Below are positions 1 through 8,079 of a stretch of DNA of 52,988 nt, one piece after another. Within the stretch, counting starts at the first letter, position 1; every line of letters begins with the position of its first letter. A program made the position numbers and the translations under genes. This stretch comes from Rhodospirillales bacterium (GTDB lineage Bacteria > Pseudomonadota > Alphaproteobacteria > Micavibrionales > Micavibrionaceae). The stretch spans positions 1 to 52,988 of the forward strand of contig JACKIT010000008.1 in NCBI GenBank assembly GCA_020638335.1, read 5' to 3'. The notes beneath the pieces were generated by a model. That model was not told where the DNA came from, made no database searches, and saw only the letters and a program-made list of their open reading frames with translations.

Positions 1-2
1 CT

Positions 3-614
3 GTTGTGGTTTCCACGCAGCATGCTGATCATTTGTCGCAAGACGAAGTTAAAGAGCTGGTGCGCCCTTATGTAGAAAAGACATTGCCGGAAGGGTGGAT
101 GCCGCCGGAAGAGGAATTCTATGTGAACCCGACCGGACGCTTTGTGATTGGCGGGCCGGTTGGCGATGCAGGGCTGACGGGGCGCAAGATTATCGTGGAC
201 ACTTATGGTGGCGCGGCTCCGCATGGCGGCGGTGCATTTTCCGGAAAGGATCCGACGAAGGTTGACCGCTCTGCGGCGTACGCTGCGCGGTATCTGGCCA
301 AAAACGTTGTGGCAGCGGGGTACGCTGATGGCTGTACGATTCAACTGGCTTATGCGATTGGCGTATCGAAGCCCTTATCCGTGTATGTGAATACGCATGG
401 AACAGGATCTGCGCCGGAGCAGGAGATTATTGCTGCGCTGACCAAGCTGGTTGATCTTAGTCCGCGCGGCATTCGTGAGCATCTACAGCTTAACAAGCCG
501 ATTTACGTGCCGACCTCCGCCTATGGTCACTTTGGCCGTACGCCAACAGCCGATGGCGGTTTTAGCTGGGAAAAAACCGATCTGGTTGATGATTTGCATA
601 AAATTTTGGGGTAA
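3..614 (+). CDS. metK: S-adenosylmethionine synthetase, C-terminal half (5' end outside window)
   Basis: MetK makes S-adenosylmethionine from methionine and ATP in the cytoplasm. The reading frame is open to the left edge, so only about the last 203 of roughly 390 residues are present. The visible part carries the family's conserved C-terminal segments: GDAGLTGRKIIVDTYGG, followed by the glycine-rich signature GGGAFSGKDPTKVDRSAAY that helps form the ATP/polyphosphate site, and later YVNTHGTG. The frame ends with TAA just before a palindromic repeat. It is followed by trmB, whose product uses the methyl donor made here, in the gene order usual for alphaproteobacteria. The GTG at position 6 is an internal valine codon, not the start. 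Confidence 0.97.
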   Translation, partial: VVVSTQHADHLSQDEVKELVRPYVEKTLPEGWMPPEEEFYVNPTGRFVIGGPVGDAGLTGRKIIVDTYGGAAPHGGGAFSGKDPTKVDRSAAYAARYLAKNVVAAGYADGCTIQLAYAIGVSKPLSVYVNTHGTGSAPEQEIIAALTKLVDLSPRGIREHLQLNKPIYVPTSAYGHFGRTPTADGGFSWEKTDLVDDLHKILG

Positions 615-620
615 GCCTTT

Positions 621-708
621 GACGTCATTGCGAGGAGCGAATGCGACGAAGCAATCCAACTCCCGTAATCTAGATTCTGGATTGCTTCGCTGGCGCTCGC
701 AATGATGG
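621..708. repeat. Palindromic repeat, gene-free form (gtcattgcga family)
   Basis: An inverted repeat lies between metK and trmB. The left arm starts gtcattgcgaggagcg and ends gaagcaatcca. The right arm reads tggattgcttcgc and ends gcgctcgcaatga. About 20 bases of loop separate them. The same arm family flanks the GIY-YIG gene at 15.5 kb, so this copy is its gene-free counterpart. The right end supplies the ATG used by trmB. Confidence 0.85.
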
Positions 709-1463
709 ACATAGTTAATAAAAAACGAATCTTTGGGCGGCGGATTGGTCGCCCTTTGAACAAGAGCCGGGCGGACGTAATTGAAACGCTTTTGCCACGG
801 CTGTCCGTGCCTGAAGACATGCTGAAAGAGGATGGAAGCCTTGCCCCCTCCTCTGTTTTTGATGTTCCGTATCAGGAATGCTGGATGGAGATTGGATTTG
901 GCAATGGCGAGCATTTGAGCGGCCTGATGCGCAGGCATCCTGAAAACGCATATTTGGGCGCGGAGCCGTTTATTAACGGCATGGCGGCATTTTTAAAGGA
1001 TATAGCTGAGGACATTCTCACACAGCATCCCCACGAAGGTGGGGATCCCCGCCTGCGCGGGGATTCTAAAATAAAAGTTCTCATGGATGATGCGATGATG
1101 CTGGCTCATTCTTTGGAAGACGAATGTCTGGACGGAATGTATATTCTCAACCCCGATCCGTGGCATAAAAAACGCCATCACAAGCGCCGGATTGTGAACC
1201 GCGAGAATCTCGCGTGTTTTCACCGGATTTTAAAGCCCGGTGGGCAATTGATTTTAAGCACCGATGTGCCGTATCTGGCTGAATGGATCATCACGGAGGT
1301 GATGCTTCATGGTGGCTTTGAATGGCAAGCGGCCAGCAAGCGTGATTGGGAAACCAAGCCTGAAGGATGGATCGACACCGCTTACCAGACCAAAGGCGCG
1401 AAAGGCGCGGACAAGATGGTGTATTTGGTGTTTGATAAAAAACAAACTCTAGACGATTGTTAA
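702..1463 (+). CDS. trmB: tRNA (guanine-N7-)-methyltransferase, with an in-frame palindromic repeat
   Basis: TrmB methylates G46 in the variable loop of tRNAs using S-adenosylmethionine. The SAM-binding segment EIGFGNGEHL is near residue 65, followed by GAEPFINGM. Further on are MDDAMML and the signature LNPDPWHKKRHHKRR. The N-terminal IFGRRIGRPL is typical of alphaproteobacterial TrmB. The protein is longer than usual because about 18-20 residues (around 108-126, including HPHEGGDPRLRGD) are encoded by a double-hairpin repeat at 1029-1065. The frame is kept and the insertion falls before the MDDA strand. The start is uncertain: ATG 702 or 705 lies in the right end of the upstream repeat and has no clear Shine-Dalgarno sequence. 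Confidence 0.93.
   Translation: MMDIVNKKRIFGRRIGRPLNKSRADVIETLLPRLSVPEDMLKEDGSLAPSSVFDVPYQECWMEIGFGNGEHLSGLMRRHPENAYLGAEPFINGMAAFLKDIAEDILTQHPHEGGDPRLRGDSKIKVLMDDAMMLAHSLEDECLDGMYILNPDPWHKKRHHKRRIVNRENLACFHRILKPGGQLILSTDVPYLAEWIITEVMLHGGFEWQAASKRDWETKPEGWIDTAYQTKGAKGADKMVYLVFDKKQTLDDC
1029..1065. repeat. Palindromic repeat inserted inside the trmB reading frame
   Basis: Two adjacent hairpins, ccccacgaaggtgggg and ccccgcctgcgcgggg, lie within trmB and are read as HPHEGGDPRLRGD. No TrmB motif is interrupted. This resembles the core of the gtcatcccc...ggggatgac type of dispersed element, here without its outer ends. Confidence 0.85.
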
Positions 1464-1467
1464 TCTC

Positions 1468-2085
1468 ATGCATGTTGTTTTTAAGATTATAAAATTTGTA
1501 CTTCTGGCATTCGCCTCGATTGTGGGACTTTTTGTGCTGGCATTTCTTATTGTACCCCACTTTATCCGTTATTATGACTATGGCATTAACAAAAACAAAA
1601 CTGATCTTCCATACCCGTCTTATTTTTACGAAGATAATTTACAACACGATTTTAGCACCGTACTGCACACACGCACCGGCACATTTAACAAACAATATGA
1701 TGCGCTTATTTATATGCAACATATGAATAGCCCGGTCAGTGGCGCCTTAAAGAATAAAAATGTTCGCATTTCAAAAGTTATCTTCAATACCTATGAATCT
1801 CAAATTTCATCTGTTGAGAATATTACTCTGGAGCACAGAACTCCGGAAGGACGTTTAATTCGACCACTGAAAAACAATATCGAGGAATTTAAATCCTGTA
1901 TAATCGGGGCCAGTTACACATGCCACTATGAGCAAATTTATAATGCTTCAAATCTTCCTCATGATATGCTCGAGAACGTGATTATCGATTTCACGGCAAA
2001 CGGAAAAAAACACCATATATCTAAGACTTATCCTATTGAACGCGCTTATCATTTTTCGTTCTGGGACATATTGATGGGTGTTTGA
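1468..2085 (+). CDS. Unknown protein with an N-terminal membrane anchor
   Basis: I do not recognise this 205-residue protein. Residues about 5-30 (FVLLAFASIVGLFVLAFLIV) form one hydrophobic segment, preceded by a short basic start, so it is likely anchored in the inner membrane with the rest in the periplasm. The soluble part is rich in Asn, His and Tyr and has two cysteines close together (SCIIGASYTCHYE). The gene begins 4 bases after the trmB stop and has no strong Shine-Dalgarno sequence, so it may be translated by coupling. It is clearly more AT-rich than trmB and rimP, which suggests a recent or weakly constrained gene. A hairpin terminator follows. Confidence 0.7.
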   Translation: MHVVFKIIKFVLLAFASIVGLFVLAFLIVPHFIRYYDYGINKNKTDLPYPSYFYEDNLQHDFSTVLHTRTGTFNKQYDALIYMQHMNSPVSGALKNKNVRISKVIFNTYESQISSVENITLEHRTPEGRLIRPLKNNIEEFKSCIIGASYTCHYEQIYNASNLPHDMLENVIIDFTANGKKHHISKTYPIERAYHFSFWDILMGV

Positions 2086-2153
2086 CGCAAAAATATCTTG
2101 CCTACGCTCTAAAACATACGTATACATACCCCAACAACCTGATCATTTGATAT

Positions 2154-2186
2154 GGGTGGGCTCATCAAGAGGCCCGCCTTTTTTAT
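2154..2186 (+). terminator. Rho-independent terminator after the 205-residue unknown gene
   Basis: A stem formed by ggtgggct and aggcccgcc with an 8-base loop is followed by six T residues. It separates the metK-trmB transcript from the rimP-nusA-infB transcript. Confidence 0.7.
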
Positions 2187-2204
2187 TGGGTTTTTGAATA
2201 TAAT

Positions 2205-2296
2205 GCGTCATTGCGAGCGCAACGAAACAATCCAGAGCTACAAAGCCAAAATTCTGGATTGCCGCGTCAGCCCTTCGGGCTTCCTCGCAATGACGG
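2205..2296. repeat. Palindromic repeat, gene-free form (gtcattgcga family) upstream of rimP
   Basis: The left end reads gcgtcattgcgagcgc and the right end cctcgcaatgacgg. Inner arms are caatccagagc and ctggattgccgcg. A small internal hairpin cccttcgggcttc lies in the right arm. It abuts the rimP ribosome binding site and would extend the rimP frame upstream if translated. Confidence 0.8.
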
Positions 2297-2306
2297 TGAG
2301 GATAGT

Positions 2307-2813
2307 ATGAAGTTAACACCTTTGGAACAGCGTTTGAGCGACTATGCAAGGCCCGTGATTGAAGATCTCGGCTTTGCGCTGGTGCTGGTGAAGGTGGTTG
2401 GCGAGGGCGGCAGCCAGAATGTTCAGATTTTGGCCGAAGATCCGGCGACGCGCAATCTGGGCGTGGATGATGCGGCCAAGATCAGCCGGGCTTTGTCCGC
2501 CGTCTTTGACGTTGAAGACCCGATTAAAGGGGCGTATCGTCTCGAAGTCAGTAGCCCGGGCATCGACCGCCCGCTGGTGCGGATTGAAGATTTTGAAACC
2601 TATAAAGGGTTTGAAGCAAAAATTGAAAGCTGCATCCCGGCGGAAAACGGGCAAAAGCGCTTTCGCGGGGTTTTGGGAGGGTTGAACGGCGAGAATGTGT
2701 TGATTGACACCGATCAGGGCAAGGCCGAAATTCCTTTCTCGAATTTGACCAAAGCCAAGCTGGTTATGAGTGATGAATTGATTAAACGAACGGCAAGTGG
2801 AGTAAAGGCATAA
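2307..2813 (+). CDS. rimP: Ribosome maturation factor RimP
   Basis: RimP assists maturation of the 30S ribosomal subunit. The 168-residue protein has the family pattern: an N-terminal domain with IEDLGFALVLVKVVGEGG and VDDAAKISRALSAVFDVED, the signature YRLEVSSPGIDRPL, and a C-terminal SH3-like domain with FRGVLGGLNGENVLID. I place the start at ATG 2307, preceded by gtgagg at a suitable distance. An upstream ATG at 2211 would add 32 residues, all encoded by the palindromic repeat, and should be ignored. It heads the rimP-nusA-infB-rbfA-truB-rpsO cluster. Confidence 0.95.
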   Translation: MKLTPLEQRLSDYARPVIEDLGFALVLVKVVGEGGSQNVQILAEDPATRNLGVDDAAKISRALSAVFDVEDPIKGAYRLEVSSPGIDRPLVRIEDFETYKGFEAKIESCIPAENGQKRFRGVLGGLNGENVLIDTDQGKAEIPFSNLTKAKLVMSDELIKRTASGVKA

Positions 2814-2820
2814 AATCAAC

Positions 2821-2946
2821 TGTCATCCCCGCGGCATCGCGCAGCGATTAGCACGGCGGGGACCCAGAAAAGCGCGCAGCAAAGCTGCGCACATTACGGA
2901 TCCCGGATGTTTAAGTTCGGCCTTACGGCCTCGCCTCCGGGATGAC
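2821..2946. repeat. Palindromic repeat between rimP and nusA
   Basis: The ends are tgtcatccccgcgg and ctccgggatgaca. Internal hairpins include gcgcgcagcaaagctgcgc and cggccttacggcc. The element fills nearly the whole gap before the nusA ribosome binding site and will be in the transcribed leader of nusA. Confidence 0.8.
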
Positions 2947-2993
2947 AAAAAAGGAATTTAGGTTTAAACGGCAAATCTATAAGGAGAGACAGA

Positions 2994-4583
2994 ATGGAAT
3001 TGCTACAAGTTGCGGATAACGTCGCAAGAGAGAAAAACATTGATCGCGAGATCGTCGTCACGGCGATGGAAGAAGCGATCCAAAAGGCCGGCCGTTCGAA
3101 ATACGGTCATGATCATGACATCCGCGCGGAGATCAACCGCAAGACCGGGAATATCGCGCTAAAACGCTATCGTGAAGTGGTTGAAGAGACGGTCGAAATC
3201 GAAAATGAAATGGCACAGATGCCACTTTCTCAGGCGCAGCGGATTAAACCGGACGCCAAAGTTGGAGAATTCCTGATTGATGAGTTGCCGCCGCTGGACT
3301 TTGGCCGGATTGCCGCGCAGACTGCCAAGCAGGTAATCATGCAAAAAGTGCGTGAAGCTGAGCGTTCACGCCAATACAGCGAATTTAAAGACCGCGTTGG
3401 TGAAGTTATTAACGGCGTTGTGAAGCGTGTTGAATACGGCAATGCTACTGTAGATATTCAGGGGCGCGCCGAAGCGGTTCTACGCCGTGATGAAGGCTTG
3501 CCGCGCGAGCATTTGAAAAATGGCGATCGTGTACGCGCCATTATTTATGAAGTGCGCGAGGAAATGCGCGGGCCCCAGATTTTCCTTTCCCGTACGCACC
3601 CTGAATTTATGGCCAAGCTGTTTACGCAGGAAGTGCCTGAAATTTATGATGGAATTATTGAGATTAAAGCTGTTGCCCGCGATCCGGGGAGTCGTGCGAA
3701 AATTGCTGTGGTTTCCAAAGAAGGTTCTATCGACCCTGTTGGTGCTTGCGTCGGGATGCGCGGGAGCCGCGTACAGGCTGTTGTGAATGAGCTCGGCGGT
3801 GAAAAAATTGACATCGTACCGTGGTCTGAAGACATTGCAGGCTTTGTGGTAAATGCTTTGCAACCGGCGGAAGTGGCCAAGGTTGTTCTGGATGAAGAGA
3901 CCAAGCGTATGGAAGTGGTTGTGCCTGATGAGCAGCTGTCACTTGCGATTGGCCGACGCGGGCAGAATGTACGTCTGGCTTCCATTTTGGTTGGCTGGGA
4001 TATTGACATTCTGACCGAGGCCGAGGAATCCGAGCGCCGCGCTGAAGAATTCAAAACGCGCTCTTCCCTATTCATGGAGGCTTTGGACGTTGATGATGTG
4101 ATTGCGCATCTGTTGGTGGCCGAAGGCTTCACCAAAGTCGAAGAGATTGTTGAAACACCGATTGATGAACTCAACCAGATTGAGGGTTTTGAAGAAGAAA
4201 TTTCTACTGAGCTGCAAAATCGCGCTGCGACATGGCTGGAGGCCAAGCAGAAAGAGCTGGCTGAAAAGCAGGTTGAGCTGGGAATTGCCGATGATTTGAT
4301 GAGCGCAGAGGGCTTAACTCCGGCGCAGATTATCACGCTTGGCAAAACAGGTGTTAAAACACTGGATGATTTGGCTGATTTGGCGGCGGATGAACTGGTT
4401 GAAACTTTGGGTGAAGGTCAGATTACCGTCAAGGATGCCAACACCGTGATTATGTCCGCGCGGGCGCATTGGTTTGAGGAAGAAGACGCTAAAAAAGAAG
4501 AGATGGCCACAGCGGAAGCTGCTTCTGAGGCCGAAGCGCAATCTTCTGAAACGTCAGAATCTCAAGCTGAAAACGCGGCTTAA
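2994..4583 (+). CDS. nusA: Transcription termination/antitermination factor NusA
   Basis: NusA binds RNA polymerase and modulates pausing, termination and antitermination. The 529 residues show the standard order: an N-terminal RNAP-binding domain (about 1-125), an S1 domain (about 135-200, VINGVVKRVEYGNATVDIQG), two KH domains (with VGMRGSRVQAVV and AIGRRGQNVRLAS), then two C-terminal helical repeats (about 350-500) as in proteobacterial NusA and an acidic Glu/Ala/Ser tail. The start has a strong Shine-Dalgarno sequence (aaggagaga). Normally a small ylxR (DUF448) gene follows nusA in alphaproteobacteria. None is visible here. Confidence 0.97.
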   Translation: MELLQVADNVAREKNIDREIVVTAMEEAIQKAGRSKYGHDHDIRAEINRKTGNIALKRYREVVEETVEIENEMAQMPLSQAQRIKPDAKVGEFLIDELPPLDFGRIAAQTAKQVIMQKVREAERSRQYSEFKDRVGEVINGVVKRVEYGNATVDIQGRAEAVLRRDEGLPREHLKNGDRVRAIIYEVREEMRGPQIFLSRTHPEFMAKLFTQEVPEIYDGIIEIKAVARDPGSRAKIAVVSKEGSIDPVGACVGMRGSRVQAVVNELGGEKIDIVPWSEDIAGFVVNALQPAEVAKVVLDEETKRMEVVVPDEQLSLAIGRRGQNVRLASILVGWDIDILTEAEESERRAEEFKTRSSLFMEALDVDDVIAHLLVAEGFTKVEEIVETPIDELNQIEGFEEEISTELQNRAATWLEAKQKELAEKQVELGIADDLMSAEGLTPAQIITLGKTGVKTLDDLADLAADELVETLGEGQITVKDANTVIMSARAHWFEEEDAKKEEMATAEAASEAEAQSSETSESQAENAA

Positions 4584-4804
4584 AGCGATGTATGGGAGAC
4601 AGGAACAATTTTGGACCGCATACACACAGTCTTATATTTCATCAACCGGGCCAGCGTTTTAACGAACGCTGCGCCGGAATCTGTTTCCTTCGCATTTCTA
4701 TCTAATCATTTAAATTTAAACAAAGATTTTGCACCGCTGGCTCAGTGGTGTATAACGCTGTGTGCGCGGTATTCAAAAAGCGCAGGAAAGATTTTGAAGA
4801 GACT

Positions 4805-7300
4805 ATGAGCGAAACGAAAAACAAAGACAGCGACGACCAAAAGAAAGAAGGTGGAAAGAAGACCTTGAGCCTTGGCGGGACTTTAAGCCTGAAAGGCGGT
4901 GCGCCAACCCCAAGACCGGGCATCGCACCAGGAACCGTTGCCGTTGAAGTACGCCGTAAAAGAGCGCCAGCACCAGCCTCTGCACCACAGGACAGTGGCC
5001 CGCAAAGTGATGCTCATCTTTCAGACGCCGAACGTGAGGCGCGGGCGAAAGCGCTTGAGAAAGCGCTGGCCGATGGCGGTAAGACGAAAAGCTCTTTACC
5101 GAAACGGCGTACCACAATTGAAGATAAGAAAAAGGAAGAAGCCGCCAATAAAGAGCAGGCCGAAAAATCCGCGCGCGAAAAAGAACTGGAAGAGCTTGAG
5201 CGCATAGAAGCTGAAGAATCCAAAAAAGCCGCAGATATTCAAGCGAATGCCCCGGTTATCCCTCCCAACCCCGATGACCCAAGCACAACGCGAAGAGCAA
5301 AATTCGGTGAAGATTCTATGGCGGAAAATTATCGCGACAAGCTTAAAAAGGCTGCGCCTAAAGCTCCACCCAAGACTGCCGAAGATAGACGCGGGGGCCG
5401 CCTGACTGTAACTCAGGCCTTAAATCGCGACTTTGACCGTGATCGCGGGATGTCGATGGCGGCGCAGCGCCGGGCGCGTGAAAAAGCCCGTATGGCGGCA
5501 AAGGGACCGAAGGAGCCTGCACAGAAGGTTTTTCGTGAAGTGGTTGTGCCTGAAGTTATTACTGTGGGCGAACTCGCTAACAGAATGACGGAGCCAACGG
5601 GAGAGGTTGTCAAAACGCTTATGAAACTCGGCGTGATGGCAACTGTAACACAGAGTATTGATGCGGACACGGCGGAGCTGGTGATTGGTGAGTTTGGTCA
5701 TACAATCAAGCGCGTGACCGAGGCCGATGTTGAAGAAGGCCTGAGCGGTGTTGAGGACAAGCCGGAAGATTTGGTTTCGCGTCCGCCGGTTGTGACTATT
5801 ATGGGCCATGTCGACCATGGAAAGACCTCGCTGCTGGATGCAATGCGTCAAACCAATGTTGTTTCCGGTGAGGCTGGTGGGATTACCCAGCATATTGGTG
5901 CTTATCAGGTCCATATGGAATCCGGTGAAAAGATTACATTCCTTGATACACCCGGACACGCGGCTTTTACAGAAATGCGCGCACGCGGTGCCAATGTTAC
6001 GGATATTTGCGTGATTGTGGTTTCTGCTGAAGACAGCGTGATGCCGCAAACGATTGAAGCAATTAACCATGCCAAGGCGGCGAAGGTGCCTATTATTATT
6101 GCGGTAAACAAAATTGACCTGCCTGCGGCCGATCCGATGAAGGTGAAGACCGAGTTGTTGCAGCATGAAGTGGTTGTCGAAGAGCTGAGCGGGGATGTGC
6201 AATGTGTAGAAGTCTCTGCCAAGCAGAAAACCAATCTGGATAAACTGGAAGAAGCGATCTTGCTGCAAGCTGAAGTGCTGGAACTTAAAGCCAACCCGAA
6301 CCGCGAAGCGCAGGGCGTGGTTATAGAATCCAAGCTGGAAAAAGGCCGTGGTCCGGTTGTGACCGTGCTGGTGCAAAATGGAACGCTGCACATTGGCGAT
6401 GTTTTTGTCGCGGGCGCAGAATTCGGTAAAGTGCGTGCGTTGATCAATGATCAGGGTAAAAACGTTGAAAAAGCCATTCCGGGGCAGCCGGTTGAGGTTC
6501 TTGGTCTGAACGGTGTGCCCGATTCCGGTGATTTGGTTAGTGTAACGCCTGATGAAGGTAAAGCGCGCGAGATTAGCGAATATCGCCAGCGTAAACGCCG
6601 TGAGATGCAAGCTGTTGCCGCTGTCAAAGGGCGCACGACGATTGATGATCTGCTGGCCGCGCGTGAAGCTGGGCAGAAGACTGCCCTGCCCGTTATTGTT
6701 AAAGGCGATGTGCATGGCTCTGTCGAAGCGATTTTGGGATCCTTCGATAAAATGGTTGCAGAGAACGACGATATTGAGGTGCAGGCGCTGCATACCGGCG
6801 TTGGCGGGATCACTGAGAGCGATGTAAAGCTGGCGCGCGCTTCCGGCGGCGTGATTATCGGCTTTAACGTACGGGCCAACGCGCAGGCGCGCGATCTGGC
6901 CACCCGCGAAGGCGTCGATATTCGCTATTACAACGTGATTTACGATGTGATCGATGATGCCAAGGCGATCCTGTCGGGCATGCTCTCTCCCTTGCAACGC
7001 GAAGAATATATTGGCAATGCCACAATCCTACAGGTGTTCAATATCACCAAGGTCGGGAAAGTGGCCGGATGTATGGTGGATATGGGCATCGTCAAGCGCG
7101 GGGCGGGCGTTCGTCTGCTGCGCGACGACGTGGTGATCCATGAAGGCAAGCTGAAAACGCTGCAGCGCTTTAAGGACGAAGTCAAAGAGGTTAAGGAAGG
7201 CACCGAGTGCGGGATGGCGTTTGAGAATTACGACGACATTAAAGAGGGCGATGTGATCGAATGCTTTGAGGTCATCGAGGAAGCACGGACGGTGACTTAA
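4805..7300 (+). CDS. infB: Translation initiation factor IF-2
   Basis: IF-2 is the GTPase that places initiator tRNA on the 30S subunit and drives subunit joining. The 831-residue protein has a long charged Lys/Glu/Ala-rich N-terminal region, an IF2-N domain (about 250-300), then the G domain from about residue 330: GHVDHGKT (G1), GGITQHIGAY (G2), DTPGHAAF (G3), NKID (G4) and SAK (G5). Domains II-IV follow, with VKGDVHGSVEAI in the C-terminal half. I choose ATG 4805, preceded by gaagag and giving an alphaproteobacterial-type MSETK start. The longer frame from 4745 has no ribosome binding site. Confidence 0.97.
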   Translation: MSETKNKDSDDQKKEGGKKTLSLGGTLSLKGGAPTPRPGIAPGTVAVEVRRKRAPAPASAPQDSGPQSDAHLSDAEREARAKALEKALADGGKTKSSLPKRRTTIEDKKKEEAANKEQAEKSAREKELEELERIEAEESKKAADIQANAPVIPPNPDDPSTTRRAKFGEDSMAENYRDKLKKAAPKAPPKTAEDRRGGRLTVTQALNRDFDRDRGMSMAAQRRAREKARMAAKGPKEPAQKVFREVVVPEVITVGELANRMTEPTGEVVKTLMKLGVMATVTQSIDADTAELVIGEFGHTIKRVTEADVEEGLSGVEDKPEDLVSRPPVVTIMGHVDHGKTSLLDAMRQTNVVSGEAGGITQHIGAYQVHMESGEKITFLDTPGHAAFTEMRARGANVTDICVIVVSAEDSVMPQTIEAINHAKAAKVPIIIAVNKIDLPAADPMKVKTELLQHEVVVEELSGDVQCVEVSAKQKTNLDKLEEAILLQAEVLELKANPNREAQGVVIESKLEKGRGPVVTVLVQNGTLHIGDVFVAGAEFGKVRALINDQGKNVEKAIPGQPVEVLGLNGVPDSGDLVSVTPDEGKAREISEYRQRKRREMQAVAAVKGRTTIDDLLAAREAGQKTALPVIVKGDVHGSVEAILGSFDKMVAENDDIEVQALHTGVGGITESDVKLARASGGVIIGFNVRANAQARDLATREGVDIRYYNVIYDVIDDAKAILSGMLSPLQREEYIGNATILQVFNITKVGKVAGCMVDMGIVKRGAGVRLLRDDVVIHEGKLKTLQRFKDEVKEVKEGTECGMAFENYDDIKEGDVIECFEVIEEARTVT

Positions 7301-7307
7301 TCCTATA

Positions 7308-7678
7308 CGTCATCTCGCGGCTCGACCGCGGGATCTGCTAAAAAACAGATGCAGAAAAAAGGCTATATTTATATTCTGAGCAACAAAAAAGACGGTACGC
7401 TGTATATCGGCATAACCACGAGCCTGCGACATAGAATTTACCAGCACAAACACAAATTGCAGGAAGGCTTTACGAAAAAATACAACTTAACCAAACTGGT
7501 TTATTTTGAGGAATATGATAGCTACGCCCAGGCCATACGGCGAGAAAAACGCCTTAAAGAATGGCGACGACAGTGGAAGCTCGACTTAATCAACAAACGT
7601 AACCCGCAATGGCGGGGTTTGTATGAAGATATAAACAACTAAATGCGAGAGATCCCGCGGTCAAGCCGCGGGACGACG
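7308..7678 (+). mobile_element. GIY-YIG cassette 1: nuclease-domain gene between two palindromic arms
   Basis: The left arm (7308-7336) begins cgtcatctcgcggctcgacc and ends gcgggatct. The right arm (7650-7678) is its reverse complement with about three mismatches (agatcccgcggtcaagccgc, then gggacgac). A single GIY-YIG gene fills the space between them. The cassette lies between infB and rbfA in the same orientation and has no terminator, so the operon can read through. No other genes or target duplications are seen. Mobility is inferred from the matching arms and from two similar cassettes in this window. Confidence 0.7.
7349..7642 (+). CDS. GIY-YIG domain nuclease-like protein (cassette 1)
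   Basis: This 97-residue protein is a single GIY-YIG domain of the small stand-alone type (UvrC N-terminal/YhbQ-like). The two signature strands are YIYILSN (residues 6-12) and LYIGIT (18-23). They are followed by the conserved Arg in LRHRIYQHK, GFTKKYNLTKLVYFEEYD, the metal-binding Glu region RREKRLKEWRRQWK, and the C-terminal NPQWRGLYEDI typical of this sub-family. These domains cut DNA in characterised relatives, but the cellular role of this sub-family is not known to me. Two paralogues lie at 15.5 and 24.6 kb. All three are flanked by matching palindromic arms. Confidence 0.9.
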   Translation: MQKKGYIYILSNKKDGTLYIGITTSLRHRIYQHKHKLQEGFTKKYNLTKLVYFEEYDSYAQAIRREKRLKEWRRQWKLDLINKRNPQWRGLYEDINN

Positions 7679-7689
7679 GAAAAGAAGTT

Positions 7690-8076
7690 ATGAGTTCACA
7701 TCACACACATAATAAAGGGCCATCACAGCGCCAGCTTCGGGTTGGCGAGCAGCTTCGCCATATTATAGCCGAAACGATGAACCGCGGGCATTTTCACCGT
7801 GAAGCTTTGCTAGACGCGGGCCGGGTGAGCGTGACCGAGGTGCGGGTGACACCCGATCTAAAGCAAGCCAAGGTGTATGTGATGTCACTGGGCGGGGTAG
7901 ATATGGATACGATTTTGCCTGCCCTGAATGAAGAAGCGCATGTGTTTCAAAAGGAAATTAACCGCCAACTTGATATGAAATTCACCCCTAAAGTTCGTTT
8001 TGTACGCGATGAAAGTTTTGACGAGGCGCAGAGGATTGATGATCTCCTGCGCACAGTTCACCTGCCTGAGGAATAA
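7690..8076 (+). CDS. rbfA: Ribosome-binding factor A
   Basis: RbfA binds the 30S subunit near helix 1 of 16S rRNA and is needed for its maturation and for cold adaptation. The 128 residues contain the expected RQLRVGEQLRHIIAE start, VSVTEVRVTPDLKQAKVYV strand pair, and KFTPKVRFVRDESFDEAQRIDDLL at the C-terminus. It starts at ATG 7690 shortly after the right arm of GIY-YIG cassette 1, which may contribute to its ribosome binding site (aaagaag). It is followed after 3 bases by truB. Confidence 0.96.
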   Translation: MSSHHTHNKGPSQRQLRVGEQLRHIIAETMNRGHFHREALLDAGRVSVTEVRVTPDLKQAKVYVMSLGGVDMDTILPALNEEAHVFQKEINRQLDMKFTPKVRFVRDESFDEAQRIDDLLRTVHLPEE

Positions 8077-8079
8077 ATC

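Noticed and set aside
2211..2306. N-terminal extension of RimP
   Set aside because: The extra 32 codons are encoded by a palindromic repeat, and the ATG at 2307 has its own ribosome binding site.
4738..4775. tRNA-like stretch ctggctcagtggtgta before infB
   Set aside because: It resembles a D arm, but there is no matching acceptor stem, anticodon arm or T arm around it.
5420..6997. Minus-strand open frame of 525 codons inside infB
   Set aside because: Antisense shadow of a conserved GTPase gene; the translation is His/Asn/Arg-rich with no domain.
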